Origin: JBBQDZ01 sp038237515
Lineage (GTDB): Bacteria > Actinomycetota > Thermoleophilia > Gaiellales > Gaiellaceae
Assembly (NCBI GenBank): GCA_038237515.1
Contig: JBBRYP010000080.1
Coordinates: 1-15,131, forward strand
Reading direction: 5' to 3'
Length of the DNA: 15,131 bases
Shown here: piece by piece, positions 1 to 7,354 of the stretch
How the letters are laid out: the number at the start of each line of letters is the position of its first letter
Numbering within the stretch: the first letter of the stretch is position 1
Notes under the pieces: generated by a model
What the model was told of the DNA's origin: nothing
Database searches by the model: none
What the model saw: the letters and a program-made list of their open reading frames with translations, nothing else
Position numbers and translations under genes: made by a program

Positions 1-91
1 ACGAGGGCGCTCTCCCGGCGGTGGTCAGCCACCAGCCGACGCTACGAACCGCGCCGGTCGACACCCGCGCTGACTGCGTGCGGGCGGGCTC

Positions 92-652
92 TCAGTTTTC
101 AAAGAACAAGCAAAACCAAAAGCAAGGTTGACCTATGAGCGTGCCGGCCGTGTCGACGATGTAGACGCACTCCGAACCGGCGTCGGCGACGAGCTTCGCC
201 GCCTCAGCGAACTCGCGCGGGCCGAGCAGGTGCGGCATCGTGACGTGGCTGTAGGGTTCCATGCCAAGCTCGCGCGCGAGCCGGAGGTGCTGGAGACCGA
301 TGTCGACCTCCGTGCAGAGGGTCGAGACCCTGCAGATGCGAGCGCCGGCCTCGTAGACGGACTCGAGGTCGCGTCTCGTTCCGATGCCGGGCAGGAGGCC
401 GGTCGCGATCCTGGCGCGGCTCACGACGCCGCCGGCGGCGGCGATGAGCTCCTCGTCGGAGTGCAGCCCGAATCCGTATTGGACCGAGCGGGCGCCGAGC
501 CCGTCCCCGTGGCCGACCGCGATCGCCCATGCGCCGGCGCCGTCGAGCGCCGCGGCAACGTGTCGGACGTTCTCGGGCGTGAGCCGGTGGGCGATCGCAT
601 GTGAGCCGTCGCGGAGGGTCGTATCGAGGATCCTGATCCGCGGTACCGTCAC
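92..652 (-). CDS. 4-hydroxy-2-oxovalerate aldolase, C-terminal half missing
   Basis: N-terminal half of a DmpG/MhpE/BphI-type aldolase, a metal-dependent TIM barrel that splits 4-hydroxy-2-oxoacids into pyruvate and an aldehyde. The HMGL-like signature RILDTTLRDGSH is at residues 7-18 (metal-binding Asp and catalytic Arg region). HVTMPHLLGP is near 137-146 and VYIVDTAG near 162-169. The start is GTG, overlapping the stop of the aldehyde dehydrogenase as GTGA, as expected for two enzymes that form a channelling complex. Homology stops near residue 170 (about position 145) and continues as a foreign tail rich in Phe, Cys and Trp that ends in the boxA-like sequence. Family members are about 340 residues; this ORF has 186. 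The missing part carries much of the barrel, so the product should be inactive unless the junction is an assembly artefact. The family call is confident. Confidence 0.85.
   Translation of the reverse strand: MTVPRIRILDTTLRDGSHAIAHRLTPENVRHVAAALDGAGAWAIAVGHGDGLGARSVQYGFGLHSDEELIAAAGGVVSRARIATGLLPGIGTRRDLESVYEAGARICRVSTLCTEVDIGLQHLRLARELGMEPYSHVTMPHLLGPREFAEAAKLVADAGSECVYIVDTAGTLIGQPCFWFCLFFEN
94..109 (-). promoter_or_regulatory. boxA-like rRNA antitermination motif
   Basis: Read on the minus strand this stretch is TTGTTCTTTGAAAACT. It matches the boxA antitermination element found in leaders and 16S-23S spacers of Gram-positive rRNA operons. It lies in an A/T-rich patch (about 94-130) unlike the surrounding GC-rich coding DNA. 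The roughly 90 bases beyond it, toward position 1, contain no open reading frame I would call and could be rRNA leader or spacer. It overlaps the stop codon (92-94) of the truncated aldolase. I infer that an rRNA operon lies just beyond the window in the minus direction. The motif match is direct; the rRNA assignment is inference. Confidence 0.6.
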
Positions 653-1517
653 GCCATCGCAGGCTCCTTCGTATCAAGCTCGGCCACCCGCACCGCCGCC
701 GAGGTCATGATGTCGAGGTTCCCGGCGTACGCGGGCAGGTAGTCTCCCGCGCCCTCGACCTCGACGAACACTGTGACCAGTTCGTCTCGGAACTGAGGCT
801 CGGACGCGAGACGGTAGCCGAGAACGTAGCGGGAGACCTCGTCGACGGCCGCGCGAATGGCTTGTTCTGCCTTGTCGGGGTCGCCTCCGAGGGTCTGCAC
901 GTACACGGTGTTGCGAATGACCAAGGGCGGCTCGGCCGGGTTGAGGATGATGATGCTCTTGCCGCGCACGGCGCCGTCGACCGTCTCGAGGCTCCGCGCC
1001 GTGGCGAACGTGAACTCGTCAATGTTCTGCCGCGTGCCGGGTCCGGCCGAGCGGGAGGCGACGGTCGACACCGTCTCGGCATACGCGACGCTGGCGACAC
1101 TCGAGACGGCAGCAACGATTGGGACCGTCGCCTGCGCGCCGCACGTGATCAGGTTCACATCCGGGGCGTCCCTGTGATCGTCGAGGTTGACCGGCGGGAC
1201 GACCGCGGCCCTAGCGCCCCGGGGGTGCGATCGATCGAGCGGATCCCGCGCTGTGCGAGCAGCTCGGCATGGTGCGGATGGGCGCTCGCCGACGTCGCGT
1301 CGAAGACGAGTTCGATCTCCGGCTCGAGCTCGAGCAGATGCTCGAGGCCTTCGTGCGTGGTCGTCACGCCCTGCGCACGCGCGCGGGCGACCCTGTCCGA
1401 GGCGGGATCGATGCCCGCCATGCCGACGACCTCCACCGCTTCGCTGCGCCGAAGCTTCGCGAGCAGGTCGGTGCCGATGTTCCCCGATTCGACGATCGCG
1501 ACGCGCAGCCGGTCCAT
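649..1517 (-). pseudogene. Acetaldehyde dehydrogenase (acylating), frameshifted
   Basis: DmpF/MhpF/BphJ-type CoA-acylating aldehyde dehydrogenase, partner of the adjacent aldolase: aldehyde + CoA + NAD+ gives acyl-CoA. The N-terminal Rossmann segment reads AIVESGNIGTDLL; the usual GSGNIG has Glu in place of its first Gly. The catalytic cysteine lies in NLITCGAQATVP, read from about position 1158 down. The two halves are in different frames: the N-terminal frame reads through RTPGALGP, and the expected continuation AVVPPVNLDD lies one frame away. One base is missing near 1205-1215, in a G/C-rich run. Restored length is about 289 residues, slightly under the family's roughly 300. The ATG at 1517 is chosen because it begins MDRLRVAIVE just before the Rossmann strand, 14 nt after the preceding SDR stop. 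The gap could be a real mutation or a sequencing error. Confidence 0.85.
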
Positions 1518-1531
1518 GCGCACGTGGGCCC

Positions 1532-2290
1532 TTACCCGCCGGCGGACGCCGGGAGCCCCAGCACCTGCCCGCCGTCGGCGTGGATCACGTTCCCCGTCGT
1601 CCAGCTCGACTCCGGCGCGACGAGCAACCAAACCCATGCGGCGATGTCCTCGACACGTCCCATCCGGTGGAGCGGGATCCTGCGCGCGAGGTCCACGTAT
1701 GTAGCCTCGAGGTCGTCGGAGTACGTGGCGTGGATCGGCGTGTCGACCGGCCCCGGCGCGATGCAGTTGACACGGATCGCATCCTCGGCCAGCTCGTACG
1801 CCCACGCACGCGTCAGATACTCGAGCGCCGCCTTCGTCGACCCGTAGAGCATCGTCCCCGGCTTCACGATCGAGCCGACGGAAGAGCTGATGTTCACCAC
1901 TGCGGCGTCCTCAGACGCGCGCAGCGACGGCAGTGCGGTCGCGACGAGGAAGAACGGGCCGGCGACGTTCGCCGCGTAGTGCTCCTCGAACGTCTCGCGC
2001 GTGACAGAGTCGAGCGGGCCGGTACGGATCACGGCGGCGTTGTTCACGATCACGTCGATGCGCCCGAACGCGGCGAGCGTCTGCTCGACGATCAGCGTCG
2101 GCGCGGCCGGGTCGCCGACGTCGGCGGCGATCGCCAGCGCGTGCCCGCCGAGCTCGGCGCGCACCGCCTCGAGGGGCTCCGGCCGCCGTCCGACGAGCAC
2201 GACGTCGAGCCCGTTCGCCGCGAGCAGCTTCGCGGCCGCGGCGCCGATGCCTGTCCCGCCGCCGGTGACGATCGCGACGCGGCCCTTCAT
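1532..2290 (-). CDS. SDR family NAD(P)-dependent oxidoreductase (first of three)
   Basis: Classical short-chain dehydrogenase of 252 residues, a soluble Rossmann-fold enzyme that interconverts alcohols and ketones. The cofactor motif TGGGTGIG is at residues 9-16, NNAA at 83-86, the catalytic Ser in the NISSSVGS segment (133-140), and Tyr149/Lys153 in YGSTK. The C-terminal substrate-loop region IAPGPVDTP and the late TGNVIHADGG are present. The Arg pair after the second strand (VGRRPEP, 33-39) would favour NADP(H), which is inference. The ATG overlaps the previous SDR stop as ATGA, so translation is probably coupled. The substrate is unknown; the context suggests an intermediate in breakdown of a hydroxy-amino acid or hydroxy-oxoacid. 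It is not closely similar to the two SDRs upstream, so it is not a recent tandem duplicate. Confidence 0.93.
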   Translation of the reverse strand: MKGRVAIVTGGGTGIGAAAAKLLAANGLDVVLVGRRPEPLEAVRAELGGHALAIAADVGDPAAPTLIVEQTLAAFGRIDVIVNNAAVIRTGPLDSVTRETFEEHYAANVAGPFFLVATALPSLRASEDAAVVNISSSVGSIVKPGTMLYGSTKAALEYLTRAWAYELAEDAIRVNCIAPGPVDTPIHATYSDDLEATYVDLARRIPLHRMGRVEDIAAWVWLLVAPESSWTTGNVIHADGGQVLGLPASAGG

Positions 2291-3090
2291 TGGCGCTCGA
2301 TGCCGGGGATCGAGCCGTCCGGGATGTCGAGGACGACGCCGAGCGTGGCGCCGCCGTCGACGATGAGATCCTCGCCGGTGATGTACGACGCCTCGTCTGA
2401 GGCGAGAAACAGCACCGCGTTCGCGATCTCCACCGGCTGCCCGAATCGTCGCAGCGGCACGCGCTTGAGGTACTCCGGGCCCGCAACAGGGTCGTGGACG
2501 AGCGGCGCCGAGAGCCGCGTGTCGATGATCCCCGGGAGAACGCTGTTGACGCGGATCCCGAACTGCCCGAGGTCGAGCGCGGCGTTACGGACGAACGTCC
2601 AGACCCCGCCCTTCGTCGCGCTGTAGTGCGACGTGTGCTGCTCGACGTAGAACGCGTTCGTCGAAGCGGTCACCACGATCGCACCGCCCCCACGCGCCGC
2701 CATCTCATGCGCCGCTTCTTGCACCGAGTAGAAGACGCCCGTGAGGTTGACGCCCAGCATCCTGTCCCAGGCGGCATCGTCGATCTCGAGCAACGGCCGC
2801 AAGTCGCCGATACCGGCCTGCGCGACGAGAACGTCGATGCCGCCGAAGTGCTCGACACAAGCCGCCACCGCCCGCCTCACGTCCTCGCGTCGCGACACGT
2901 CGCCGCTCACCGCGACGGCCGTGTCGGGCGCGCCGATCTCCTTTGCTGTCTGATCGGCGAGCTCCCCGTCCAGATCGAAGAAGACAACGGACGCGCCCTC
3001 CTCGACCAGTCGCTCGGCGATCGCCCGGCCCATTCCCTGGGCCGCCCCCGTCACGAGCGCCGACTTCTCAGCGAACCGATTCGGATTCAC
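2287..3090 (-). CDS. SDR family NAD(P)-dependent oxidoreductase (second of three)
   Basis: Classical SDR of 267 residues. TGAAQGMGR is at residues 14-22. Asp39 at the end of the second strand (VVFFDLDGE) suggests NAD(H) use. The usual NNAG motif is replaced by AQAG (90-93). The catalytic Ser lies in VVTASTNAF near 143, with Tyr156 and Lys160 in YSATK. The C-terminus has LPGIIDTRL and SYITGEDLIVDGG. The start is GTG at 3090: the ATG lying 4 nt upstream is out of frame. The gene begins 28 nt after the upstream SDR stop and overlaps the downstream SDR by ATGA. The substrate cannot be read from the sequence. The glycine-rich cofactor loop AAQGMG is shared in style with the next upstream SDR (AAMGMG), so these two are closer to each other than to the third. 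Confidence 0.93.
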   Translation of the reverse strand: MNPNRFAEKSALVTGAAQGMGRAIAERLVEEGASVVFFDLDGELADQTAKEIGAPDTAVAVSGDVSRREDVRRAVAACVEHFGGIDVLVAQAGIGDLRPLLEIDDAAWDRMLGVNLTGVFYSVQEAAHEMAARGGGAIVVTASTNAFYVEQHTSHYSATKGGVWTFVRNAALDLGQFGIRVNSVLPGIIDTRLSAPLVHDPVAGPEYLKRVPLRRFGQPVEIANAVLFLASDEASYITGEDLIVDGGATLGVVLDIPDGSIPGIERQ

Positions 3091-3118
3091 GCATTGCCTG
3101 CGAGCGGGGCAGCCGGCA

Positions 3119-3883
3119 TCAGATCGCCGTCATCCCGCCGTCGGCCGCCCAGACGGCCCCGGTCACGTACGCCGCCTCGTCGGAGGCGAGGAAGAGCATC
3201 ACCGAGGCTACGTCCTCAGGCTCGCCTTGGCGGCCGAGCGGAATCGTCTTCAGGAGGGCCTCGCGCTCCTCCGGCGTGACCCACTCCGTCATCGGCGTCC
3301 GCGTGTAGCCCGGAATGACGCCGTTGACGCGAATCCCCTCGCGTGCGTAGTCGGCTGCCATCACCCGGATGAGGCCGTAGACGCCGGCCTTGCTCGTCGA
3401 GTACGCGTCCTGGCCCGGAGCGCAGCCGTAGAGCCCGGTCGGCGAGGCGGTGCAGACGACTGCTCCACCGCCCGAAGCGAGCAGCGCTCGGATCCCGTGC
3501 TTGCAGGTGAGGAAGATGCCCGTGAGGTTGACGTCCAGCGTCCGCTGCCAAACGGAGAGCTCGAGCCGGTCGGCTCGGTCGTCCTGGCCGGCCAGCTCGA
3601 TGCCGGCGTTGGCGACCACGACGTCGAGCCCGCCCCGGGCGTCCACGGCCTTCTCGACGGCGGCCGCCACCTCGTCTTCCTTCGAGACGTCGCCGGGGAC
3701 GACGAGCGCCTCGCCGCCCGCCGCCTCGATCTCCGCGGCGACCTCGCGGGCGGTCTCCTCATCGTTGTCGAGGAGACCGACCCACGCGCCTTCGGCGGCG
3801 AAGCGGACCGCAGCGGCCCGGCCCATGCCCATGGCGGCGCCCGAGATGACCGCTCGCTTGCCCTGGAGCCGCCCCCTCGCCAT
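3119..3883 (-). CDS. SDR family NAD(P)-dependent oxidoreductase (third of three)
   Basis: Classical SDR of 254 residues. SGAAMGMGR is at 14-22, Asp39 after the second strand (LLDNDEE) suggests NAD(H), ANAG is at 91-94, Ser147 lies in CTASPTG, and Tyr161/Lys165 in YSTSK. The C-terminus has IPGYTRTPM and YVTGAVWAADGG. The frame is open further upstream to 4045, but that part is a shadow of the permease. The ATG at 3883 gives a normal SDR N-terminus (MARGRLQGKRAVISGAA) and starts 4 nt after the permease stop. No Shine-Dalgarno is visible, so translation is probably coupled to the permease. An insertion (AGQDDRADRLELS, about 98-110) precedes the dimer helix. The specific substrate is unknown. Confidence 0.93.
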   Translation of the reverse strand: MARGRLQGKRAVISGAAMGMGRAAAVRFAAEGAWVGLLDNDEETAREVAAEIEAAGGEALVVPGDVSKEDEVAAAVEKAVDARGGLDVVVANAGIELAGQDDRADRLELSVWQRTLDVNLTGIFLTCKHGIRALLASGGGAVVCTASPTGLYGCAPGQDAYSTSKAGVYGLIRVMAADYAREGIRVNGVIPGYTRTPMTEWVTPEEREALLKTIPLGRQGEPEDVASVMLFLASDEAAYVTGAVWAADGGMTAI

Positions 3884-3887
3884 GTGC

Positions 3888-5405
3888 TCAGAGGAGGGGA
3901 CGGTGGGCGAGCTCTTCGGCGGTCTCCGAGCGCTCCTCAACGATCGCGCCCGCCTTGGCAAACCACTCTTCTTTGCCGCTGCGCTTGAGGTAGACGAGGA
4001 TGGCGACGCCGAGGAGCATCCAGCTGCCGACGATCGCCGGCGCATACTTGTAGGGCGCGGGCGGGAACGGCTGGAACGACTTCACGACCGAGTAGGCGAG
4101 CACCCCGGACGTGCCTAACGGCAGCAGGAAGTGGAAGAACCAGTTGAACTCGCTGCGCCGCTCCCGCCAGTAGTACAGGATCAGGCCGAAGTTCGCCATC
4201 ACGTAGACGAAGATGATCGCGAGCACGAGCGTCAGTCCCGTCAACAGGAAGAAGTTCACGTCTGGGCCGATCCAGAACGGGACGGCGAGGCCGAGCAGGA
4301 GCGCCATCAGGAACTGGACGAAGATCGCGACCGTTGGGGTCTTCCGCTTCGGATTGACCGTGGCGACCACCTTCGGCAACGCCCCCTGCCGGGCCATCCC
4401 GTACCACATCCGGGTCGCGACGTTCTGGGTCGCCAGCGACACCGCGATCACCGAGCTGAACATCGCAGCGAGGACCACCGGCCACGCTCCACCCCAAAAC
4501 CTGGTAGCGAGGACGAACGCCGGCAGCGTCGCCGATCCAGTCAAGCCCTTCAAGTCGTTGGTGCCCCAGCCGACGATCTGGCCCCAGTAGGCGATGATCA
4601 GAAGGAGCCCGAGAATCAGAATCGAGCCGATGATCGACCGAGGGACGTTCCGGCGCGGGTTCTCGGTCTCCTCCGCGAGTGGGACCGCAGCCTCCCAACC
4701 GGTCAGCCCCTGCACACTGAAGACGACCGCCAAGGAGAATCCGCCCCCCACCGCGACCTGACCCGGATCGAAGCTCGGGTCGAACACCCGGAACGTGAAC
4801 CCGCCCGGCCCGGGATCGACAAACCCGGAGAGCGAGAGCGCGAGCACGATCAGCATCTCGAGCGTCCCGAGGATCACGATCGTCCGCACCGACAGCGTGA
4901 TCCCGAGGAACATCAGCACGGTGATCGCCGGCACAGCGATCAAGACGAACGCCCACCAGGGGAAGTCGAACCCGTACGCCGCCTTCAGCTGGTTCTCCAT
5001 CACGAAGCCGAAGAACGCGCAAACAACTCCGGTGACCATCGGCGCGTAGAAGATGAACGTCCAAGCCGAGAGGAACCCCGCTCGCGGATGAACCGTCCGG
5101 CTGATGTAGGTGAAATAACCGCCCGCCGATGGGAAGTGCTTCGAAAGTATCGCTAAACAGATGCCCAGCCCGAGCACGACCAGGACGCCGATCAAGTACG
5201 CCAGCACGGCGCTCGCCCCGGCTAGGGAGACGACGAACTGCGTAAAGAAGAACCCGGCGATCGCGGGCGCGATGTGCGTGATGTTCTGGAACAGCACATC
5301 GACCAAGCCGAGTGCTCCCGCCTTCAGATCGGTCTTGGCGACGTAGACCTCGCCCGGCTGCTCGACGAAGTCTTCGATCGCGTTTCCTTTCGATGCTTCC
5401 GTCAT
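3888..5405 (-). CDS. APC-family amino-acid permease
   Basis: Integral membrane transporter of 505 residues in the amino acid-polyamine-organocation superfamily, probably an amino-acid/H+ symporter in the cytoplasmic membrane. After a short hydrophilic N-terminus the first helix contains NITHIAPAIAGF, the unwound-helix substrate region typical of APC proteins. The signature HFPSAGGYFTYI follows helix 2. About twelve hydrophobic segments can be counted, ending in a charged cytoplasmic tail. The frame is open to 5492, but the ATG at 5405 has a purine-rich GAAAGGCAGG upstream and begins a sensible MTEASKGNA. It heads the unit containing the three SDRs and the aldolase pair, which points to uptake of that pathway's substrate. 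The exact substrate is not determinable from sequence. Confidence 0.92.
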   Translation of the reverse strand: MTEASKGNAIEDFVEQPGEVYVAKTDLKAGALGLVDVLFQNITHIAPAIAGFFFTQFVVSLAGASAVLAYLIGVLVVLGLGICLAILSKHFPSAGGYFTYISRTVHPRAGFLSAWTFIFYAPMVTGVVCAFFGFVMENQLKAAYGFDFPWWAFVLIAVPAITVLMFLGITLSVRTIVILGTLEMLIVLALSLSGFVDPGPGGFTFRVFDPSFDPGQVAVGGGFSLAVVFSVQGLTGWEAAVPLAEETENPRRNVPRSIIGSILILGLLLIIAYWGQIVGWGTNDLKGLTGSATLPAFVLATRFWGGAWPVVLAAMFSSVIAVSLATQNVATRMWYGMARQGALPKVVATVNPKRKTPTVAIFVQFLMALLLGLAVPFWIGPDVNFFLLTGLTLVLAIIFVYVMANFGLILYYWRERRSEFNWFFHFLLPLGTSGVLAYSVVKSFQPFPPAPYKYAPAIVGSWMLLGVAILVYLKRSGKEEWFAKAGAIVEERSETAEELAHRPLL

Positions 5406-5445
5406 GGCGCCTGCCTTTCGGTCTCGACTCGCATGCGGAGCATGT

Positions 5446-5457
5446 GCGGCATGCCGC
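5446..5457. promoter_or_regulatory. 12-bp palindrome in the permease leader
   Basis: GCGGCATGCCGC is a perfect palindrome in the untranslated leader of the permease gene, about 40 nt before its ATG. Its GGCATGCC core is identical to the core of the palindrome upstream of the decayed GntR gene (8533-8542). More GCATG-type words lie beside it (5431-5444). It could be a regulator site. An 8-bp core can recur by chance in GC-rich DNA, so the call is tentative. Confidence 0.3.
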
Positions 5458-5552
5458 TGGTTCGAGCCGGATTCAGCTCGGGGAATCGCCATGCGCGAAC
5501 TTCGTTGCGGCGTCCGAACCCCGTCTCGGCACAGGCGGTCATACAGAATATG

Positions 5553-5582
5553 ATGCTATGGCCTTCAGAGTTTCCTTGTCAA
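5553..5582 (-). promoter_or_regulatory. Sigma70-type promoter for the permease-SDR-aldolase unit
   Basis: On the minus strand a perfect -35 box TTGACA (5577-5582) is followed after 18 nt by TAGCAT (5553-5558), a fair -10 box. The region is A/T-rich compared with its surroundings and sits between the dadA stop and the permease start. The predicted transcript would start near 5545 and have a leader of about 140 nt that includes the palindrome at 5446-5457. This suggests the permease unit can be transcribed independently of ridA-dadA. Confidence 0.5.
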
Positions 5583-5619
5583 CATGGACATATGCAGTCC
5601 CTGGACCTGCATTCGCGTG

Positions 5620-5646
5620 AACCTCGTGCCCGGCGGCTTCGAGGTT
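5620..5646 (-). terminator. Weak hairpin after dadA
   Basis: AACCTCG (5620-5626) and CGAGGTT (5640-5646) form a 7-bp stem with a 13-nt loop, 12 nt after the dadA stop and before the permease promoter. There is no U tract, so as an intrinsic terminator it is weak; it may only reduce read-through or protect the 3' end. Confidence 0.25.
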
Positions 5647-5657
5647 GAGACGACCCT

Positions 5658-6926
5658 CTACCGACCGGGCCGCCGGACGACAAGACGCGGGAACCGGTCG
5701 ATCCGGAACGGCTCGAAGAGCGGAGGCCGCGTCCCGGTGGTGATCATCTCCGCCATGGCCTCTCCTGCAGGCTGCGAGAGCGTCATGCCGAGCATCGAGT
5801 ACCCCGTCGCGACGTAGGCGTTCCGGTAGGGCTGCGCCCAGTCGAGGATGGGAAGCCCGTCCACCGTCATCGGCCGTAGCCCCGCCCACGGCTCCTCGTA
5901 GTCGGGCGTCTCGAGGTCGACGTAGCCACGGGCGAGGCGGAACAGGTTCGAGATCCGCCGCTCGTCGATCGACAGGTTGTAACCAGAGAACTCCATCGTG
6001 CCGCCGATCCGCACCCGGTCGCCGAGCGGAGTCACACCTGCGTGAATGTCGGCGAACAGGATGCCGTGCTTCGGCATCACCTTCGGCCGGAGCAGAAAGG
6101 AGTAGCCCTTGCCGGGCTCCATGGGGATCTTGATCCCGAGCTTGCGGGCGAGCGGCGTCGTCCATGACCCTGCGGCGAGCACGAACGCGTCGCCGCTCAC
6201 GTCGCCGCTCGTCGTGCGGGCCGCGCGCACGACTCCGTCGGCGCGGTCGAAACCGATCACCCTGGCCCCCTCGGCGATCTCGACTCCCATCTCGCGGAGT
6301 TTCGTCCCGAGACCTACCGTCATCGTGTCAGGCTTGACGTTCCACTGCCCCGCGAGGTGGAAGCCCGCCTTGACCCGGTCGTTGAGTGACGGTTCCAGCG
6401 CGCGGATCTCGTCCTCACCCAGGATGTCGTCCGGCAGCTCGTAGCCGTGCTTGCGCATGCCCTCGAGGCTGCGCAGCACCTTACGCGCCTCCTCGGGCTT
6501 GGACGTCGCGCACACCATGCCCAGCTTCCACAGGTCGAACTGGATCCCGTCGTCGACCATCTCGTCGACGAGCTGAAATACGCGCTTGCCGAGCGCGGCG
6601 AGCGCGGCAGTGCCGGCGTCGTAGTCTCGCTGGTTGCAGTACGTCCAGAAGCGCAGCAGCCAGGGTGTGAGGCGAGGGAGGTAGCTGGGCCGAAAGTAGA
6701 GCGCCGAGTCCGCATTGGCGAAGGCGCGCAGCCCGTAAATCGTCAGGCCGGGCTCGGGCAGGGGGCCGGCCTGGGCCGGCGCGATCCAGCCGCCGTTACC
6801 CCACGACGACGCGGATCGCGCGCCGACGTGCGCGCTGTCGAGGATCGTCACCTCGACGTCGCGCTTCCGCAGGTAGTAGGCGCAGCAGAGGCCGGAGATG
6901 CCCGCGCCGACAACCACGGCCTTCAT
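5658..6926 (-). CDS. FAD-dependent D-amino-acid dehydrogenase (DadA/DAO family)
   Basis: Flavoprotein of 422 residues in the DadA branch of the DAO family, expected to oxidise an amino acid (often the D form) to the 2-imino acid and pass electrons to the respiratory chain. The N-terminal FAD-binding motif is VVVGAGISGL (4-13), ending in TILDS, where the acidic residue binds the ribose. SSWGNGGWIAP (about 45-55) matches the conserved NxG(G)xxxP region of DadA. The late motifs PWAGLRPMTVDGLPILD and VATGYSMLGMTLS are the typical C-terminal FAD contacts. Length fits the family (about 415-430). The ATG at 6926 overlaps the ridA stop as ATGA. Pairing with RidA fits, because its imine product is the RidA substrate. 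A sarcosine- or hydroxyproline-type oxidase is the main alternative. Confidence 0.88.
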   Translation of the reverse strand: MKAVVVGAGISGLCCAYYLRKRDVEVTILDSAHVGARSASSWGNGGWIAPAQAGPLPEPGLTIYGLRAFANADSALYFRPSYLPRLTPWLLRFWTYCNQRDYDAGTAALAALGKRVFQLVDEMVDDGIQFDLWKLGMVCATSKPEEARKVLRSLEGMRKHGYELPDDILGEDEIRALEPSLNDRVKAGFHLAGQWNVKPDTMTVGLGTKLREMGVEIAEGARVIGFDRADGVVRAARTTSGDVSGDAFVLAAGSWTTPLARKLGIKIPMEPGKGYSFLLRPKVMPKHGILFADIHAGVTPLGDRVRIGGTMEFSGYNLSIDERRISNLFRLARGYVDLETPDYEEPWAGLRPMTVDGLPILDWAQPYRNAYVATGYSMLGMTLSQPAGEAMAEMITTGTRPPLFEPFRIDRFPRLVVRRPGR

Positions 6927-7312
6927 GACGGGATTCCCGCTGTCACCTCGATCTCGATCAGCATCCCCGGCACCGTGAACCCGGTGACGATCGTCGTCCG
7001 AACGGGTCGCGGAGCCGGGAAGTACTCGGACCAAAGCGTGTTCCAGGCGGCGAAGTCGTCTGCGTGGAGGAGGTAGCACTGCACGCGCAGCACATGCTCG
7101 GGCCCCGACCCCGCCTCGTCGAGCGAGGCCATGATCTGATCGAGCACGTTGCGCGCCTGCTCGGCGAAATCGGTCGAGACGATCTCCATCGTCATCGTGT
7201 CGATCGGAGCGCGCCCGGAGAGGAATAGGAGGTCTCCCCAGCGGACGGCGCTCGAGATGAGCGGCTCCGTTCCGCCGACGGGCAACTCTCCGACAACCAC
7301 GCGCTCGGTCAT
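6923..7312 (-). CDS. RidA/YjgF/UK114-family enamine/imine deaminase
   Basis: Small Rid-family protein of 129 residues; trimeric members hydrolyse reactive 2-imino acids to 2-oxoacids and ammonia. GDLLFLSGRAPID (about 26-38) is the family's N-terminal barrel signature. The C-terminal region RTTIVTGFTVPGMLIEIEV has the conserved Arg and the closing Glu-Ile-Glu strand. A good Shine-Dalgarno, GGAGG, lies about 10 nt before the ATG, unusual among the genes here and in favour of this start. It is first in a two-gene unit with dadA, overlapping it by 4 bp. It probably detoxifies or speeds hydrolysis of the DadA product. Which Rid subgroup it belongs to is not certain. Confidence 0.9.
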   Translation of the reverse strand: MTERVVVGELPVGGTEPLISSAVRWGDLLFLSGRAPIDTMTMEIVSTDFAEQARNVLDQIMASLDEAGSGPEHVLRVQCYLLHADDFAAWNTLWSEYFPAPRPVRTTIVTGFTVPGMLIEIEVTAGIPS

Positions 7313-7354
7313 GTGGCCCCACCTCCGATCGTCTGAGAGAATCGATCATACGGT
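7313..7354. promoter_or_regulatory. Short divergent intergenic region
   Basis: Only 42 bp separate the divergent starts of ridA and the 2-hydroxyacid dehydrogenase, so their promoters must overlap or reach into the genes. It holds the ridA ribosome-binding site (7321-7326 area) and a GATCG (7327-7331) / CGATC (7343-7347) inverted pair that could be an operator half-site pair. No clear Shine-Dalgarno precedes the plus-strand gene, which may be leaderless. Confidence 0.35.

Noticed and set aside
1187..2626. 479-codon open frame on the plus strand
   Set aside because: Antisense to SDR genes that have full catalytic motifs; Arg-rich composition and no domain.
5539..6165. 208-codon minus-strand frame across the dadA 3' end
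   Set aside because: Out-of-frame shadow of dadA; its last residues read through the permease promoter.
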